64,000 bases of DNA from Streptomyces cyaneofuscatus (GCF_000718135.1 NZ_JOEM01000009.1:298824-362823), one strand, 5' to 3'; shown: positions 7,782 to 16,402, counted from the stretch's first letter. The notes: generated by a model not told the origin, from the sequence alone. A program made the numbers and translations.

Positions 7782-8567
7782 GTGACGTACACCGATGCCG
7801 AAGACTGCTCGCCTCAGCTGCGGGGCGCGCTCGAATCGGTGATAGGCGGTTACATGGCGGCCGTGGCGGAGGTGCTGCTGACCGAGGAGGTCCCGGTGGC
7901 CGGCGTCTCGGCGTACGGGGATGTTCACGACCCGAGCCAGGACGACTTCGCGGGGGACGTGGAAGGGAGCGTGGAGTTCACGCCCGCGTTCGGCCACAGG
8001 CTCCTCGGTGACGGCGGCGAGACGGGGCTGCTCTGGTGCGGCGTCTCCGGCTGGTGCTTCTTCCACATCCCCGAGGGTTCCGGCCGCTCGCTGCTGGACT
8101 CCGCCCGCTGGATGGGGAGCGGGCTGACGCCCGAGCCGGTACGGGTCGCCGCGTTCCTCTCCGAGGTGCGGCTGGACCCGCGCGAGGCGGGCAGCGGTGA
8201 GCGGCCTTTCTACCGCGCGCCGCACAGCGACCCGGACGTACTGCTCCGGCGGCTCGAAGCCTTCGGCACGGAGTTGGGGGCCGGGTCCGACGACGTCGTG
8301 GCCGGCCTGCGGAGTACGGCCTGTCGGCGTCGCGCCGTGGAGGCGCTCACGGCGGAGGACCAGGAGATCGTCGACGTGGCGCTCCACACCGGCGAACTGG
8401 AGGCGTTGGCAGGCCTGCTGGAGTACACCGAGGGGGCCACGCCGGACAACGTCCTGCGCGAGCTGGCCCGGCGCCTCGCCCGTGACCTGACCTTGCGGGC
8501 GCGCGACGGCGTCGACAGCGTCGACGAGCACCGTGAGGCGTACGCGTACGCGGAGGAGCAGGGCTGA
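7782..8567 (+). CDS. Hypothetical protein
   Basis: A 261-residue soluble protein from GTG 7782, with a GGGAGAA site 5 nt upstream; an in-frame start at 7707 is possible but has no comparable ribosome binding site. The N-terminal half contains a compact Trp/Cys-rich strand (LLWCGVSGWCFFHIP, about residues 83-97). The C-terminal half is helical and acidic, ending in a charged EAYAYAEEQG tail. No catalytic motif or membrane segment is visible and I do not recognise the family with certainty. It stands alone, divergent from the oxidoreductase operon and followed by a strong hairpin. Confidence 0.65.
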   Translation: MTYTDAEDCSPQLRGALESVIGGYMAAVAEVLLTEEVPVAGVSAYGDVHDPSQDDFAGDVEGSVEFTPAFGHRLLGDGGETGLLWCGVSGWCFFHIPEGSGRSLLDSARWMGSGLTPEPVRVAAFLSEVRLDPREAGSGERPFYRAPHSDPDVLLRRLEAFGTELGAGSDDVVAGLRSTACRRRAVEALTAEDQEIVDVALHTGELEALAGLLEYTEGATPDNVLRELARRLARDLTLRARDGVDSVDEHREAYAYAEEQG

Positions 8568-8590
8568 GGGCCCGGCGCACTCCCACTTCC

Positions 8591-8636
8591 CGGCGCGTCG
8601 ATCGAGGCACCGATCGACGCACCGATCGACGCGCCG
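8591..8636. terminator. Large hairpin downstream of the 7782-8567 gene
   Basis: A perfect 14-bp inverted repeat, CGGCGCGTCGATCG (8591-8604) and CGATCGACGCGCCG (8623-8636), flanks an 18-nt loop that itself contains another CGATCGACGC copy. It begins 24 bp after the stop codon. There is no T-run, as is common for GC-rich actinobacterial terminators. Confidence 0.6.
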
Positions 8637-8779
8637 AGAAGAAGCGTTTCCGCGCGCGGTCATTCGCCCGTACGGGTGTGGCGTGGCACCCTGGCGGCGC
8701 TCCGGGCGCGCACAATGGGGCGGCGGTTCGTGCAGAGGTGCCGAGGCCCTCTCCCGCACCTTGCGCTGAAGGAGGACCG

Positions 8780-9436
8780 GTGGCTGATGGCTGGGCGGTT
8801 CAGCGGACGGGGCCCGGTGACCAGGCCCGTACCCAGGCGAGGGAACAACTGCTGGACGCCGCACGGGAGCTGTACGGGGTCGTCGGCTACCGGGAGACCT
8901 CGGAGGCGGACCTGTGCGAGGCGGCCGGGGTGACGCCCGAGGTGCTCCGGCAGGAGTACGGGACCCGGGAGGGGCTCCTCATCGCTCTGCACAACCGGGT
9001 CACCACCACCGGCCTGCGGGCCATGGAGGCCGCCCTGCTCTCCGAGGGGATGGACGAGTGCTCGATCGCGGAGCGGGTCAGGCGCCTCTTCGACGCGTAC
9101 GTGGAGTCCGTCACCCGGGATCCCCGCGAGGCACGCGTGACCTTCGTCGAGGTGCTGGGCGTGAGCGCGGTGGTGGACGAGCACTGCAAGCTCTGGCGCG
9201 CGCTGTGGACGGAGTTCCTCACGGGGGAGGCCGAGCGGGCGGTGGAGCGGGGGGAGGCGGAGGACCGGGACCACCGGGTCGACGTCATGGTGATGGTCGG
9301 CACGGTCCACGAACTGATGGCCCACCACACCCGCCGCTGCCGCCGGGCCCGCCCGGAGGAGGTCTCCGGCGAACTGACCCAACTGGCGCTGACGATGCTG
9401 GGGTCGCAGCCGGTCAGTCCGACGCCTCCACGATGA
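8780..9436 (+). CDS. TetR/AcrR family transcriptional regulator
   Basis: A 218-residue regulator from GTG 8780, which has an excellent AAGGAGG site 4 nt upstream; a longer reading frame upstream has no such site. The helix-turn-helix lies near residues 15-65 (AREQLLDAARELYGVVGYRETSEADLCEAAGVTPEVLRQEYGTREGLL in pieces). The ligand-binding half is acidic and helical, with a His/Arg-rich stretch (ELMAHHTRRCRRARP) near the end. No obvious operator was found in front of it. The gene overlaps the convergent 9414-9686 gene by 23 bp. Target genes unknown. Confidence 0.85.
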   Translation: MADGWAVQRTGPGDQARTQAREQLLDAARELYGVVGYRETSEADLCEAAGVTPEVLRQEYGTREGLLIALHNRVTTTGLRAMEAALLSEGMDECSIAERVRRLFDAYVESVTRDPREARVTFVEVLGVSAVVDEHCKLWRALWTEFLTGEAERAVERGEAEDRDHRVDVMVMVGTVHELMAHHTRRCRRARPEEVSGELTQLALTMLGSQPVSPTPPR

Positions 9437-9686
9437 CCGATCCGCGGACCAGCGCGTCGGCCGACGGGCCGGTGAGGGTGACCCGGGCGGTGTGGGGCGG
9501 ATCGAAGGACCCGACGCTCCGCCCGTACCGCTCGATGCCGGTCAGGGTGACCCGCAGGCCTGGGGGGAGGGTTTCGTCGCCCCGGTCAGGGACGAACGTC
9601 CGGCCGACGCGCACGATGCCTCCGACGCAGCGCACGATGAAGGCGCGGTCCCGGTCGGTGGCCGTCTCGGCCGCGTAGATCTGCAT
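9414..9686 (-). CDS. Small beta-rich hypothetical protein
   Basis: About 90 residues from ATG 9686 (MQIYAAETATDRDRAFIVR). The sequence alternates hydrophobic and charged residues with repeated short strands (RAFIVRCVGGIVRVGRTF; GLRVTLTGIERYG; ARVTLTGPSADALVRGSVIVE), suggesting a small beta barrel. I recall similar short Streptomyces proteins without an assigned function. Its 3' end overlaps the end of the convergent TetR gene by 23 bp. No regulatory site is evident. Function unknown. Confidence 0.65.
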   Translation of the reverse strand: MQIYAAETATDRDRAFIVRCVGGIVRVGRTFVPDRGDETLPPGLRVTLTGIERYGRSVGSFDPPHTARVTLTGPSADALVRGSVIVEASD

Positions 9687-9730
9687 GCGCGCGGCGCGTG
9701 GGCGGGGGCCGTTCACCTACGGGTCGCCGC

Positions 9731-10453
9731 TCAGGCCGGTTGCGGTTGCGGTTGCGCTTGCGGCGCCGCGTCCAGCCGTGCGTACGGGCCGCCCAGCCCC
9801 CACGCCTGGTGCATCGCGTCGGCGAAGGCGGCGGCGAGGAGGTGTTCGCCGGTCGGGCCGGGGTGGGTGCCGTCGTACGTGTCCGTGTGGATGTCGTACC
9901 CCGGCGGGCGCGAGGCCAGCAGGAGCGGGGAGGACGGGGTGTCCAGGTCGGCCACGGCCTTGACGAGGAGTTCGTTGAAGCGGGCGCAGGAGGCGGCGAA
10001 GGGGGCGTCCGACTCGGCCCGGACGTTCGGTATCACCGGGAGCAGCACCATCCGGATGTGCGGGTTGGCCGTGCGGGCCGCCTCGATGAACGCGCGGGCG
10101 TTGGCCGCCGTCTGCTCGGCGTCCGTGTAGAACCCGAGGTCTATCAGGCCCAGCGAGACCAGCAGCACGTCCGCCTCCGCCGCGCGCACCGCGTCCGCGA
10201 TCGCCGGCGCCATGTGCAGCCAGCCCTCGCCCCAGCCCGCCAGGTGCCTGCGCGCGTCGGGTGGGAAGGACGGGTCGGCGTACGCGTCGGAGAGCGGGGC
10301 GTTCGCCTCGGGGTCGTACAGCGTCGTGCGCGGCCCGACGATCTCGTACGGGACCGGGCAGACCGCCTCAAGGTGCTGCCACAGGCGGTAGCGCCAGGTG
10401 AAGTCGCCGGTGGCGCCGATGGTCATGGAGTCGCCGACCGGGAGAAAACGCAT
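9731..10453 (-). CDS. SGNH/GDSL family hydrolase
   Basis: A 240-residue esterase-like protein. Block I (FLPVGDSMTIG) places the catalytic Ser at about residue 9; later landmarks include SLGLIDLGF and the C-terminal catalytic Asp/His block DGTHPGPTGEHLLA. There is no secretion signal, so it is probably cytosolic. ATG 10453 is chosen because block I must lie at the very N-terminus; a CATGAT hexamer ends 6 nt before it, suggesting a leaderless transcript. It probably hydrolyses ester or acetyl groups of small molecules or carbohydrates. It is divergent from the secreted propeller protein. Confidence 0.88.
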   Translation of the reverse strand: MRFLPVGDSMTIGATGDFTWRYRLWQHLEAVCPVPYEIVGPRTTLYDPEANAPLSDAYADPSFPPDARRHLAGWGEGWLHMAPAIADAVRAAEADVLLVSLGLIDLGFYTDAEQTAANARAFIEAARTANPHIRMVLLPVIPNVRAESDAPFAASCARFNELLVKAVADLDTPSSPLLLASRPPGYDIHTDTYDGTHPGPTGEHLLAAAFADAMHQAWGLGGPYARLDAAPQAQPQPQPA

Positions 10454-10601
10454 GGCGTCATCATGGCCGATCACGGCTGTGGCCTGCGACGTGACGATGG
10501 ACACGGTGGGGCCGGGTGGGGGCGGACCCTGCGGCGGAGGGGGCCGGGGGTGTGGGCGGGGCCGGGCCTTGGACAGGGCCGCGACCGTGGACACTTGGGC
10601 C

Positions 10602-11633
10602 ATGCGTCCGTATCCGAGCCGCCCGGCACGTCTCGCCGTTTCCGCCGTTCCCGCCGCAGCCCTCCTGCTGCTCCTGGGGGCCGCCTGCCCCGCCGTCGCC
10701 GCCGACGGGGACCCCGACCGTGACTTCACGATCGAGGACTCCCGTATCACCGAGTCCAGCGGCCTCGCCGCCAGCCGTCTGCACCCCGGCGTCTACTGGA
10801 CGCACAACGACAGCGACGACGGCCCCTACGTCTTCGCCGTCGACTCCCGCACCGGGAAGACCGTCGCGACCATCACCATGCGGGGCGTGGGAGAGCCGCG
10901 GGATGTGGAAGGCATTTCGATCGGCCCTGACGGGGACATCTACGTCGGTGACATCGGGGACAACCTGGACGGCTCCTGGTCCCACGTCTGGATCTATCGC
11001 TTTCCCGAGCCCAAGGTCCTTCGCGACGCCACCGTCACCGCCACCCAGTACGACGTGAAGTACGCCGACGGGGCCCGCAACGCCGAGGCGCTGATGGTCC
11101 ACCCGAAGACCGGGCGCGTCTACATCGCCTCCAAGAACGAGGACGGCGGCGGGCTCTACGAAGGGCCCGCCCGGCTCACCACCGGCGCCCCGAACACCTT
11201 CCGGCGGGTCGGCGAGGTCCCGTGGGTGACGGACGGGGCCTTCTCGCCCGACGGGGGCTCGCTGGTGCTGCGCTCGTACTTCAGTGCCCGCGTGTACGAC
11301 TTCGCGGACGGCCGCCTCGGGGAGAGCCGGTCGGTCGCCGCGCCGTTCCAGCGGCAGGCGGAGTCGGTGACGTACACGGCGGACGGAACGGCCCTGATGT
11401 TCGGCTCCGAGGGGGCGGGTAGTGAGGTCGTGCGTGTCGAGGTCGAAGGGGGCGCCAAGCCGTCGGGGGGCGGCGAGGAGAAGGGGAAGCCCTCCGGGAG
11501 TGGAACTCCCTCCTCCGGGGCGGGCGACGGTCAGGACGGTGACGGCAAGGGCAACGTGGGGCTCGGTGCGGTGATCATCGTGGGGGTGGGGGCCCTGTGG
11601 TTCGCGCTCCGGCGGAAGCGGGGGCAGGGGTGA
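10602..11633 (+). CDS. Secreted, membrane-anchored propeller-like protein
   Basis: A 343-residue exported protein. Residues 1-35 form a signal peptide with a hydrophobic core (LLLLLGAACPAVA) and an Ala-X-Ala-type cleavage region. The mature part resembles a beta-propeller, with repeated blades such as GISIGPDGDIYVGDIGDN, ALMVHPKTGRVYIASKNEDG and GAFSPDGGSLVLRSY. A Gly/Ser/Pro-rich linker follows, then a single transmembrane helix (GLGAVIIVGVGALWFAL) and a basic RRKRGQG tail, so the propeller should face outward. The ATG at 10602 gives the correct signal peptide. Ligand unknown; phytase-like or YncE-like propellers have similar blades. Confidence 0.8.
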   Translation: MRPYPSRPARLAVSAVPAAALLLLLGAACPAVAADGDPDRDFTIEDSRITESSGLAASRLHPGVYWTHNDSDDGPYVFAVDSRTGKTVATITMRGVGEPRDVEGISIGPDGDIYVGDIGDNLDGSWSHVWIYRFPEPKVLRDATVTATQYDVKYADGARNAEALMVHPKTGRVYIASKNEDGGGLYEGPARLTTGAPNTFRRVGEVPWVTDGAFSPDGGSLVLRSYFSARVYDFADGRLGESRSVAAPFQRQAESVTYTADGTALMFGSEGAGSEVVRVEVEGGAKPSGGGEEKGKPSGSGTPSSGAGDGQDGDGKGNVGLGAVIIVGVGALWFALRRKRGQG

Positions 11634-11682
11634 GGGGTGAGGGTGAGAGTGAGGGGTGAGGCCCGTGGCGCCCCTGGAACCC

Positions 11683-12084
11683 TCAGTCGCCGTTCACCAC
11701 CGGCCACACCTCGTAGTGCAGCGTCCTGTCCCGCTTCAGCCGGTGCGCCAGCGGGACCAGCACGCCCTGCACGATCGGGTACTTCCGGGACAGCATCCGC
11801 GCCGCGTGCGTGTTCTCCTTCGTGCCCGGCCGCAGCAGCCGTGCGTGGGCGCTGATCTCCGGTCCCGTGGGTCTGCCCCGGACCGTGCACGGGGCGAGCT
11901 CCACCTTCGGGTGGTTGCGCATCCGCTCGACCTTCCAGGCCGAGGAGAACGTCCGGATGAAGGCGTGATCGCCCTCGACGGCGATGTTCACGGGCGTGCC
12001 GACCGACGTGCCGTCCTGGCGGTGTGTGCTCAGCAGGACGGCGTACTGCTTCACGAACGGGGCTAGCTCCCGGCTGGCGTCCAT
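11683..12084 (-). CDS. PPOX-class F420/FMN-dependent oxidoreductase
   Basis: A 133-residue split-barrel flavoprotein typical of the small actinobacterial PPOX family (pyridoxamine 5'-phosphate oxidase fold). Characteristic strands include YAVLLSTHRQDGTSVGTPVNIAVEGD and AFIRTFSSAWKVERMRNHPKVELAPCTVRG, where the FMN/F420 phosphate-binding Arg/Lys residues lie. The start is ATG 12084, with GGAG close upstream. Members of this family use coenzyme F420 or FMN; the substrate here is not determinable. It is on the same strand as the upstream tetR (32 bp gap), so the two could be co-transcribed. Confidence 0.8.
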   Translation of the reverse strand: MDASRELAPFVKQYAVLLSTHRQDGTSVGTPVNIAVEGDHAFIRTFSSAWKVERMRNHPKVELAPCTVRGRPTGPEISAHARLLRPGTKENTHAARMLSRKYPIVQGVLVPLAHRLKRDRTLHYEVWPVVNGD

Positions 12085-12115
12085 ATCTCCATTGGGGCAC
12101 GGGCCGGGCGCGTTG

Positions 12116-12949
12116 TCATGTCCGGTCCGCCGCCGCGTCTGCCGTCCGCTCCGCGACCAGGACCTCGAAACCGGCGATCAGCCGTTCCAGCCCGAACGCG
12201 AAGTGGTCGAAGTCGGCGCTGAAGGTGTCCTCCGACATGCTCGCCATCATCGGGTACGCGCCACTGAGCATGGCCCGCTCCAGGTAGGGACGCTGGCTGT
12301 CCCAGAACTCCTCGTCGCTCAGCCCGGTCTGCGCCACCGCCTCCTCCGCGTCCCCCTGGGTGCGGGCGAGGCCCTCCACGAAGCTGTTGACCGTGATGAT
12401 CACGCCGATCAGCTCGGGGTCGCGCAGCCCCATGGAGCGCAGCGCGGCGAGCGAGAGCTCCAGGCCGCGCAGGGCGCTGGGGCCGAGCACCGTACGGGCC
12501 TGGTTGATCTTCAGCAGCCAGGGGTGGCGGCGCAGGTTGTCCAGGTAGGTCGTGGCCATGCGGTTGATCGCCACCCGCCAGTCGTCGGGGGCGGGAGGGG
12601 CTGCGGCGGGGCGGCCGGGCTCGTCGGGCAGGGGTTCGCCCAGCACCCGGTCGAGCATCAGGTCCAGGAGTTCGGCCTTGCCGGGGACGTACCGGTAGAG
12701 CGACATCGTGCCCGTGCCGAGCTCGGTGGAGAGCCGGCGCATGGAGACGGCGGCCAGCCCTTCCGCGTCCGCGACGGCGATGGCGGCCGTGACGATCCGG
12801 TCCAGCGTGAGGCCCGGTTTGGGGCCGCGGCTGGGGCGGTCCCCGGTGCCCCACAGGAGCTCCAGGCTGCGCGCGATGTCGCCGCCCCCGGGGGTGGTGC
12901 CGTCCGTCGTCGCCGCCGCTGTCGATCCTGTCGATCCGTCTTTCGCCAT
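12116..12949 (-). CDS. TetR family regulator with TetR_C domain
   Basis: A 277-residue regulator. The helix-turn-helix starts at about residue 45 after a Gly/Thr-rich leader (LDRIVTAAIAVADAEGLAAV, MRRLSTELGTGTMSLYRYV, PGKAELLDLMLD). The C-terminal half resembles the tetracycline-repressor C domain (DDWRVAINRMATTYLDNLRR, HPWLLKINQ, FAFGLERLIAGFE). It is divergent from a DrrAB-like ABC exporter, with three phased palindromes between them. A TACGCT hexamer ends 6 nt before ATG 12949, suggesting a leaderless message. It probably represses itself and the exporter and is released by the exported drug. Confidence 0.9.
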   Translation of the reverse strand: MAKDGSTGSTAAATTDGTTPGGGDIARSLELLWGTGDRPSRGPKPGLTLDRIVTAAIAVADAEGLAAVSMRRLSTELGTGTMSLYRYVPGKAELLDLMLDRVLGEPLPDEPGRPAAAPPAPDDWRVAINRMATTYLDNLRRHPWLLKINQARTVLGPSALRGLELSLAALRSMGLRDPELIGVIITVNSFVEGLARTQGDAEEAVAQTGLSDEEFWDSQRPYLERAMLSGAYPMMASMSEDTFSADFDHFAFGLERLIAGFEVLVAERTADAAADRT

Positions 12950-12981
12950 GGGGGCAGCGTAATGCGCCGGAGGCGATTTGG

Positions 12982-13036
12982 GTACGCCGTACTCGTATCA
13001 ACGTACGCCGTACTCGGTTTGGGGTACGGTGTACTC
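12982..13036. promoter_or_regulatory. Three tandem palindromic operators, 21-bp period
   Basis: GTACGCCGTACTC occurs at 12982-12994 and again at 13003-13015, and GTACGGTGTACTC at 13024-13036. Each is centred on a GTACG-N-CGTAC palindrome (the third copy diverges). The 21-bp spacing places all copies on the same DNA face. They lie between the divergent tetR and ABC exporter genes, so cooperative TetR binding is likely. Repeats are observed; binding is inferred. Confidence 0.75.
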
Positions 13037-13078
13037 AGTTCGCTTCCGGGTTGGTCGGAGAAGCAAGGGGGATTTGCC

Positions 13079-14161
13079 ATGTCCACGCCTATGTCCATGT
13101 CTGAAACCAGGCCGAGGTACGCGGTGCTCGCCGAAGGGCTCGTCAAGCGCTACCGGGCGCGGGGGAGGGGCGGGGTGGAGAAGCGGGCGCTCGACGGGTT
13201 CGACCTCGCCGTCCGCCCCGGCACCGTCCACGGCCTGCTCGGCCCCAACGGAGCCGGGAAGACCACCGCCGTACGGGTTCTCGCGACCCTCCTGCGGTAC
13301 GACGGGGGCCGGGCCGAGGTGGCCGGGATCGACGTGGGGCGCGAGCCCCGCCGCGTACGGAGCAGGATCGGGCTCGCCGGTCAGTACGCCGCCGTCGACG
13401 AGGGCCTCACCGGGCGGCAGAACCTGGAGATGTTCGGGCGCCTCTTCCACCTGGGCAACCGCGGGGCCCGGCAGCGCGCCGGGGAGCTGCTGGAACGGTT
13501 CGGCCTGGTGGAGGCCGCCGACCGGAGCGCCAAGGAGTACAGCGGCGGCATGCGGCGCCGGCTCGACCTCGCCTCCTCGATGATCCTCTCGCCCGACGTG
13601 CTCTTCCTGGACGAGCCCACGACGGGGCTCGACCCGCGCGGCCGGGGCGAGGTCTGGGACGCGATCCGGGCCCTGGTGGCGGGCGGCACGACCGTACTGC
13701 TCACCACGCAGTACCTGGACGAGGCCGACAAGCTCGCCTCTCACATCACCGTCATCGACCGGGGGCGGGCCATCGCCGACGACACCCCCGACGCGCTGAA
13801 GAACCGCGTCGGCGGCGACCGGATCGAGGTCGTCGCGGCCGACCCGGGCGACCTGGCCGCGGTGGCGCGGGCCGTCGAACGGGTCGCCGGGGGCGGGCTC
13901 GTCCTCACCGACGACACCACCCGCCGGGTGCACGCCCAGGTCGCCGACCGGGTGGCCGCCCTGACCGAGGTGGCCCGCAGCCTCCAGGACGACAGGATCG
14001 CGGTGGAGGACATCGGGCTGCGCCGGCCGAGCCTGGACGACGTGTTCCTGCGCCTGACGGGCCACGGCGCGGGTGCCGACCGAACGCCTGCCGACGGCAC
14101 GCCTACCGACGGCACGCCTGCCGGCGACACGCAGGTTGTACGAGAGGGGGCGGCGGCATGA
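13079..14161 (+). CDS. DrrA-like ABC transporter ATP-binding protein
   Basis: A 360-residue ATPase of the daunorubicin-resistance type. Walker A is GPNGAGKTT at about residues 55-63, the signature is YSGGMRRR, Walker B is [13 protein letters not shown], and the switch region is [12 protein letters not shown]. The extended C-terminal domain ([21 protein letters not shown] and [14 protein letters not shown]) is characteristic of DrrA-like exporters. ATG 13079 follows an AAGGGGG site by 7 nt. A Thr/Asp/Pro-rich tail with three near-repeats of (A/T)DGTP precedes the stop. It overlaps the permease gene by 4 nt (ATGA), so the subunits are translationally coupled. Likely controlled by the upstream TetR. 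Confidence 0.93.
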   Translation: MSTPMSMSETRPRYAVLAEGLVKRYRARGRGGVEKRALDGFDLAVRPGTVHGLLGPNGAGKTTAVRVLATLLRYDGGRAEVAGIDVGREPRRVRSRIGLAGQYAAVDEGLTGRQNLEMFGRLFHLGNRGARQRAGELLERFGLVEAADRSAKEYSGGMRRRLDLASSMILSPDVLFLDEPTTGLDPRGRGEVWDAIRALVAGGTTVLLTTQYLDEADKLASHITVIDRGRAIADDTPDALKNRVGGDRIEVVAADPGDLAAVARAVERVAGGGLVLTDDTTRRVHAQVADRVAALTEVARSLQDDRIAVEDIGLRRPSLDDVFLRLTGHGAGADRTPADGTPTDGTPAGDTQVVREGAAA

Positions 14162-14997
14162 CCACGCTCGAAAAGAACCCCGCGGTGACCGGCGGGGGCC
14201 GCGACCACGGCCTCGCCTACTGGGCGGTCTCCGACTGCTGGAACATCACCCGCCGCACCCTCACCCACTACCAGCGCCACCCCTCCGCCATCGTCTGGCA
14301 GCTCGGCTTCCCGATCCTGTCCGTCCTGCTGTACGGGTACATCTTCGGCAGCGCTATGAAGGTGCCGGGCGGCGGCGACTACCGGGAGTTCCTGATGCCC
14401 GGCATGTTCGCGATGACCATGGCCATGGGGTTCATGAACACCGCCGTGGCCGTGGTCACCGACGCCGGACAGGGGGTCGTCGACCGCTTCCGGTCCATGC
14501 CCATGGCCCCCTCCGCCTTCGCCTCCGGGCGCGGGGTGGCCGACCTGGTGGTGGCGGCCGCCGAGCTGACCATCCTGGCCGTCACCGCGCTGCTGATCGG
14601 CTGGCGTGCGGGCGGCGGGGTGATGCCCGCCCTCGGGGCGTTCGGGCTGCTCCTGCTGCTGCGGTTCAGCCTGATCTGGGTGGGCGTCTGGCTGGGCCTG
14701 CTGGTGCCGACCCCCGAGGCGGCGGGCGGGCTGTACGCGGTCGCCTTCCCGCTCACGATGATCTCCAGCACCTTCGTCGCCCCGTCCCTGATGCCGGGCT
14801 GGCTGGGCACGGTCGCCGCCTGGAACCCGCTCTCCTCGACCGCGACGGCCACCCGCGAGCTGTTCGGCAACCCGGTGGCCGGCGGCGGTACCTGGGTGGA
14901 GGAGCACGCCCTGCTGATGGCCGTGGTGTGGCCGGTGGTGATCACGCTGGTCTTCCTGCCGCTGGCGGTACGCAGGTTCCGGCTGCTGAGTCGCTGA
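14158..14997 (+). CDS. DrrB-like ABC-2 type permease
   Basis: A 279-residue membrane subunit with six predicted helices and the ABC-2 permease landmarks [36 protein letters not shown] and [20 protein letters not shown]. The late segment [25 protein letters not shown] is the usual exporter motif before the last helix. It overlaps the ATPase gene by 4 nt and together they form a two-gene antibiotic or lipid exporter. The substrate cannot be predicted from sequence; hydrophobic drugs are typical for relatives. Transcription ends at the strong hairpin 10 bp downstream. Confidence 0.92.
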   Translation: MTTLEKNPAVTGGGRDHGLAYWAVSDCWNITRRTLTHYQRHPSAIVWQLGFPILSVLLYGYIFGSAMKVPGGGDYREFLMPGMFAMTMAMGFMNTAVAVVTDAGQGVVDRFRSMPMAPSAFASGRGVADLVVAAAELTILAVTALLIGWRAGGGVMPALGAFGLLLLLRFSLIWVGVWLGLLVPTPEAAGGLYAVAFPLTMISSTFVAPSLMPGWLGTVAAWNPLSSTATATRELFGNPVAGGGTWVEEHALLMAVVWPVVITLVFLPLAVRRFRLLSR

Positions 14998-15007
14998 CAG
15001 CGGGCGT

Positions 15008-15040
15008 GACCGGCCGCGGCGGTGGTCGCCGCGGCCGGTC
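15008..15040. terminator. Perfect 14-bp stem terminator
   Basis: GACCGGCCGCGGCG (15008-15021) pairs exactly with CGCCGCGGCCGGTC (15027-15040) around the 5-nt loop GTGGT. It sits 10 bp after the ABC permease stop and can serve the convergent marR as well. No U-run is present. It is followed by a CGGT-rich repetitive stretch (15031-15076) with several GGTCGGTCGG and GGCCGGTC copies. Confidence 0.8.
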
Positions 15041-15076
15041 GGTCGGCAGGTCGGACGGCCGGTCGGTCGGCCGGTC

Positions 15077-15541
15077 TCAGTAGTGCTGCTTCTCCATGTG
15101 GGCGAGGACGCGGTCGGAGATGCGGGCGAGGGTGTCCAGCTCCTCCGGGGTGAGGGCGTCGACGAACAGCCGCCGGACGTGTTCGACGTGGACGGGCGCG
15201 GCCTCCTCGATGGCCTCGCGGCCCGCCGGGGTGGCGACGATGAACGCCCCGCGGCCGTCGTCGGGGCAGTCCTCCTTGGCCACAAGTCCGCGCTTCGCCA
15301 TCCGCCCCACCTGGTGGGACATGCGGCTCTTCTCCCACTCCACCAGCTTGGCCAGGTCCGTGAGGCGCATCCGTCCGCCGGCCTCGGTGAGCTTGGCCAG
15401 CACGATGTAGTCGGCGGGGGACATGCGGGAGTCTGCCTGGACCTGGCGGGAGAGCCGACCGATGAGCTTCTCCTGCATGCGGATGAAGCTGTCCCAGGCG
15501 GCCTGCTGTTCCGGGGTCAGCCAGCGAGGCGGTGCGTCCAT
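15077..15541 (-). CDS. MarR family transcriptional regulator
   Basis: A 154-residue regulator. The winged helix-turn-helix is visible as YIVLAKLTEAGGRMRLTDLAKLV, SRMSHQVGRMAKRGLVAKE and the wing CPDDGRGAFIVATPAGREAIEE. ATG 15541 is preferred over 15562: a TACGCT hexamer ends exactly 7 nt before it, and neither start has a ribosome binding site, so a leaderless transcript is likely. The gene is divergent from the isochorismatase operon, and two TTGAC-type palindromes lie between them. Members of this group often sense phenolics or oxidants; the ligand here is unknown. Confidence 0.9.
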   Translation of the reverse strand: MDAPPRWLTPEQQAAWDSFIRMQEKLIGRLSRQVQADSRMSPADYIVLAKLTEAGGRMRLTDLAKLVEWEKSRMSHQVGRMAKRGLVAKEDCPDDGRGAFIVATPAGREAIEEAAPVHVEHVRRLFVDALTPEELDTLARISDRVLAHMEKQHY

Positions 15542-15570
15542 GGAGCGAAGCGTAGTTGCCATCAGGACTA

Positions 15571-15616
15571 GTTGACGCGTCAACCACCTCCTGCCTAGTG
15601 TGGGTGACACGTCAAC
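15571..15616. promoter_or_regulatory. Palindromic operator pair overlapping the isochorismatase promoter
   Basis: GTTGACGCGTCAAC (15571-15584) is a perfect 14-bp palindrome; a variant, GGTGACACGTCAAC, lies at 15603-15616. A plausible plus-strand promoter uses TTGACG (15572-15577) as -35 and TAGTGT (15596-15601) as -10 with an 18-bp spacer, so the first palindrome covers the -35. This fits repression of the isochorismatase operon by the divergent MarR protein. Confidence 0.7.
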
Positions 15617-15650
15617 CACTTGGCGTACGGCTCCAGAAGGGACACCCCCC

Positions 15651-16328
15651 ATGAGCACCGCGAGCACCGTCAGCACCCCGAACAAGGCCGGACTCGACGC
15701 GCTGCTGACGCCCGAGGAGAGCGTCCTGGTACTGATCGACCACCAGCCGTTCCAGTTCGCCAACCTGAACAGCCATGAGCCGACGATGGTCGTCAACAAC
15801 GTGGTCGGACTCGCCAAGGCTGCCAAGGCCTTCGGCGTCCCGACCATCCTGACGACCGTCCTGGAGGAGCGCGGTGGCCTGCTCATCCAGGGCATCCAGG
15901 ACGTGTTCCCGGAGCAGAAGCCGATCGACCGGACCTTCATCAACACCTGGCAGGACCAGCGCGTCGTCGAGGCCGTCAAGGCGACCGGGCGGAAGAAGCT
16001 GATCCTCGCCGGGCTCTGGACGGAGATCTGCCTGGCCATGCCCGCCATCCAGGCGGCCGGCGAGGGCTTCGACGTCTACGCCGTCACCGACGCGTCGGGG
16101 GGTGTGTCGGCCGAGGCCCATGACATGGCGGTACGGCGCATGGTCCAGGCGGGCGTCGTCCCGATCACCTGGATGGCCGTGCTGGGCGAGTGGCAGCGCG
16201 ACTGGGCCCGCGAGGAGACCGTACCGGCGGCCGCCGAGGTCCAGGCCCAGCACGGCGGCGCCTCCGGGGTGGCCTTCGCCTGGGAGATGCAGCTCCTCGC
16301 CGCCGGGCGGTCCAAAAGCGCCGCCTGA
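15651..16328 (+). CDS. Isochorismatase-like (YcaC-type) cysteine hydrolase
   Basis: A 225-residue member of the isochorismatase superfamily, closest by pattern to the YcaC group. The catalytic Asp lies in VLVLIDHQPFQFANL and the nucleophilic Cys in KLILAGLWTEICLAMPAI; GFDVYAVTDASGGVS is the usual following motif. A C-terminal extension of about 40 residues continues beyond the core. ATG 15651 has an AGAAGG site 10 nt upstream. It is the first gene of a probable operon (gaps of 74, 13 and 59 bp) with GNAT, Fe-S and NTF2-like genes, under the MarR-type operator. YcaC-type substrates are generally unknown; amide or isonitrile-like compounds have been considered for relatives. Confidence 0.85.
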   Translation: MSTASTVSTPNKAGLDALLTPEESVLVLIDHQPFQFANLNSHEPTMVVNNVVGLAKAAKAFGVPTILTTVLEERGGLLIQGIQDVFPEQKPIDRTFINTWQDQRVVEAVKATGRKKLILAGLWTEICLAMPAIQAAGEGFDVYAVTDASGGVSAEAHDMAVRRMVQAGVVPITWMAVLGEWQRDWAREETVPAAAEVQAQHGGASGVAFAWEMQLLAAGRSKSAA

Positions 16329-16402
16329 CCTCGGGCGGGTACGACGAGGACGCACTACCCGGACCGGGCCGGTGCGCACGAACGGAGAGAAGGACAGGAC
16401 AC

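Noticed and set aside
15008..15040. The 14-bp dyad considered as a regulator operator
   Set aside because: It is between two convergent stop codons with a 5-nt loop, which fits a terminator better than an operator.
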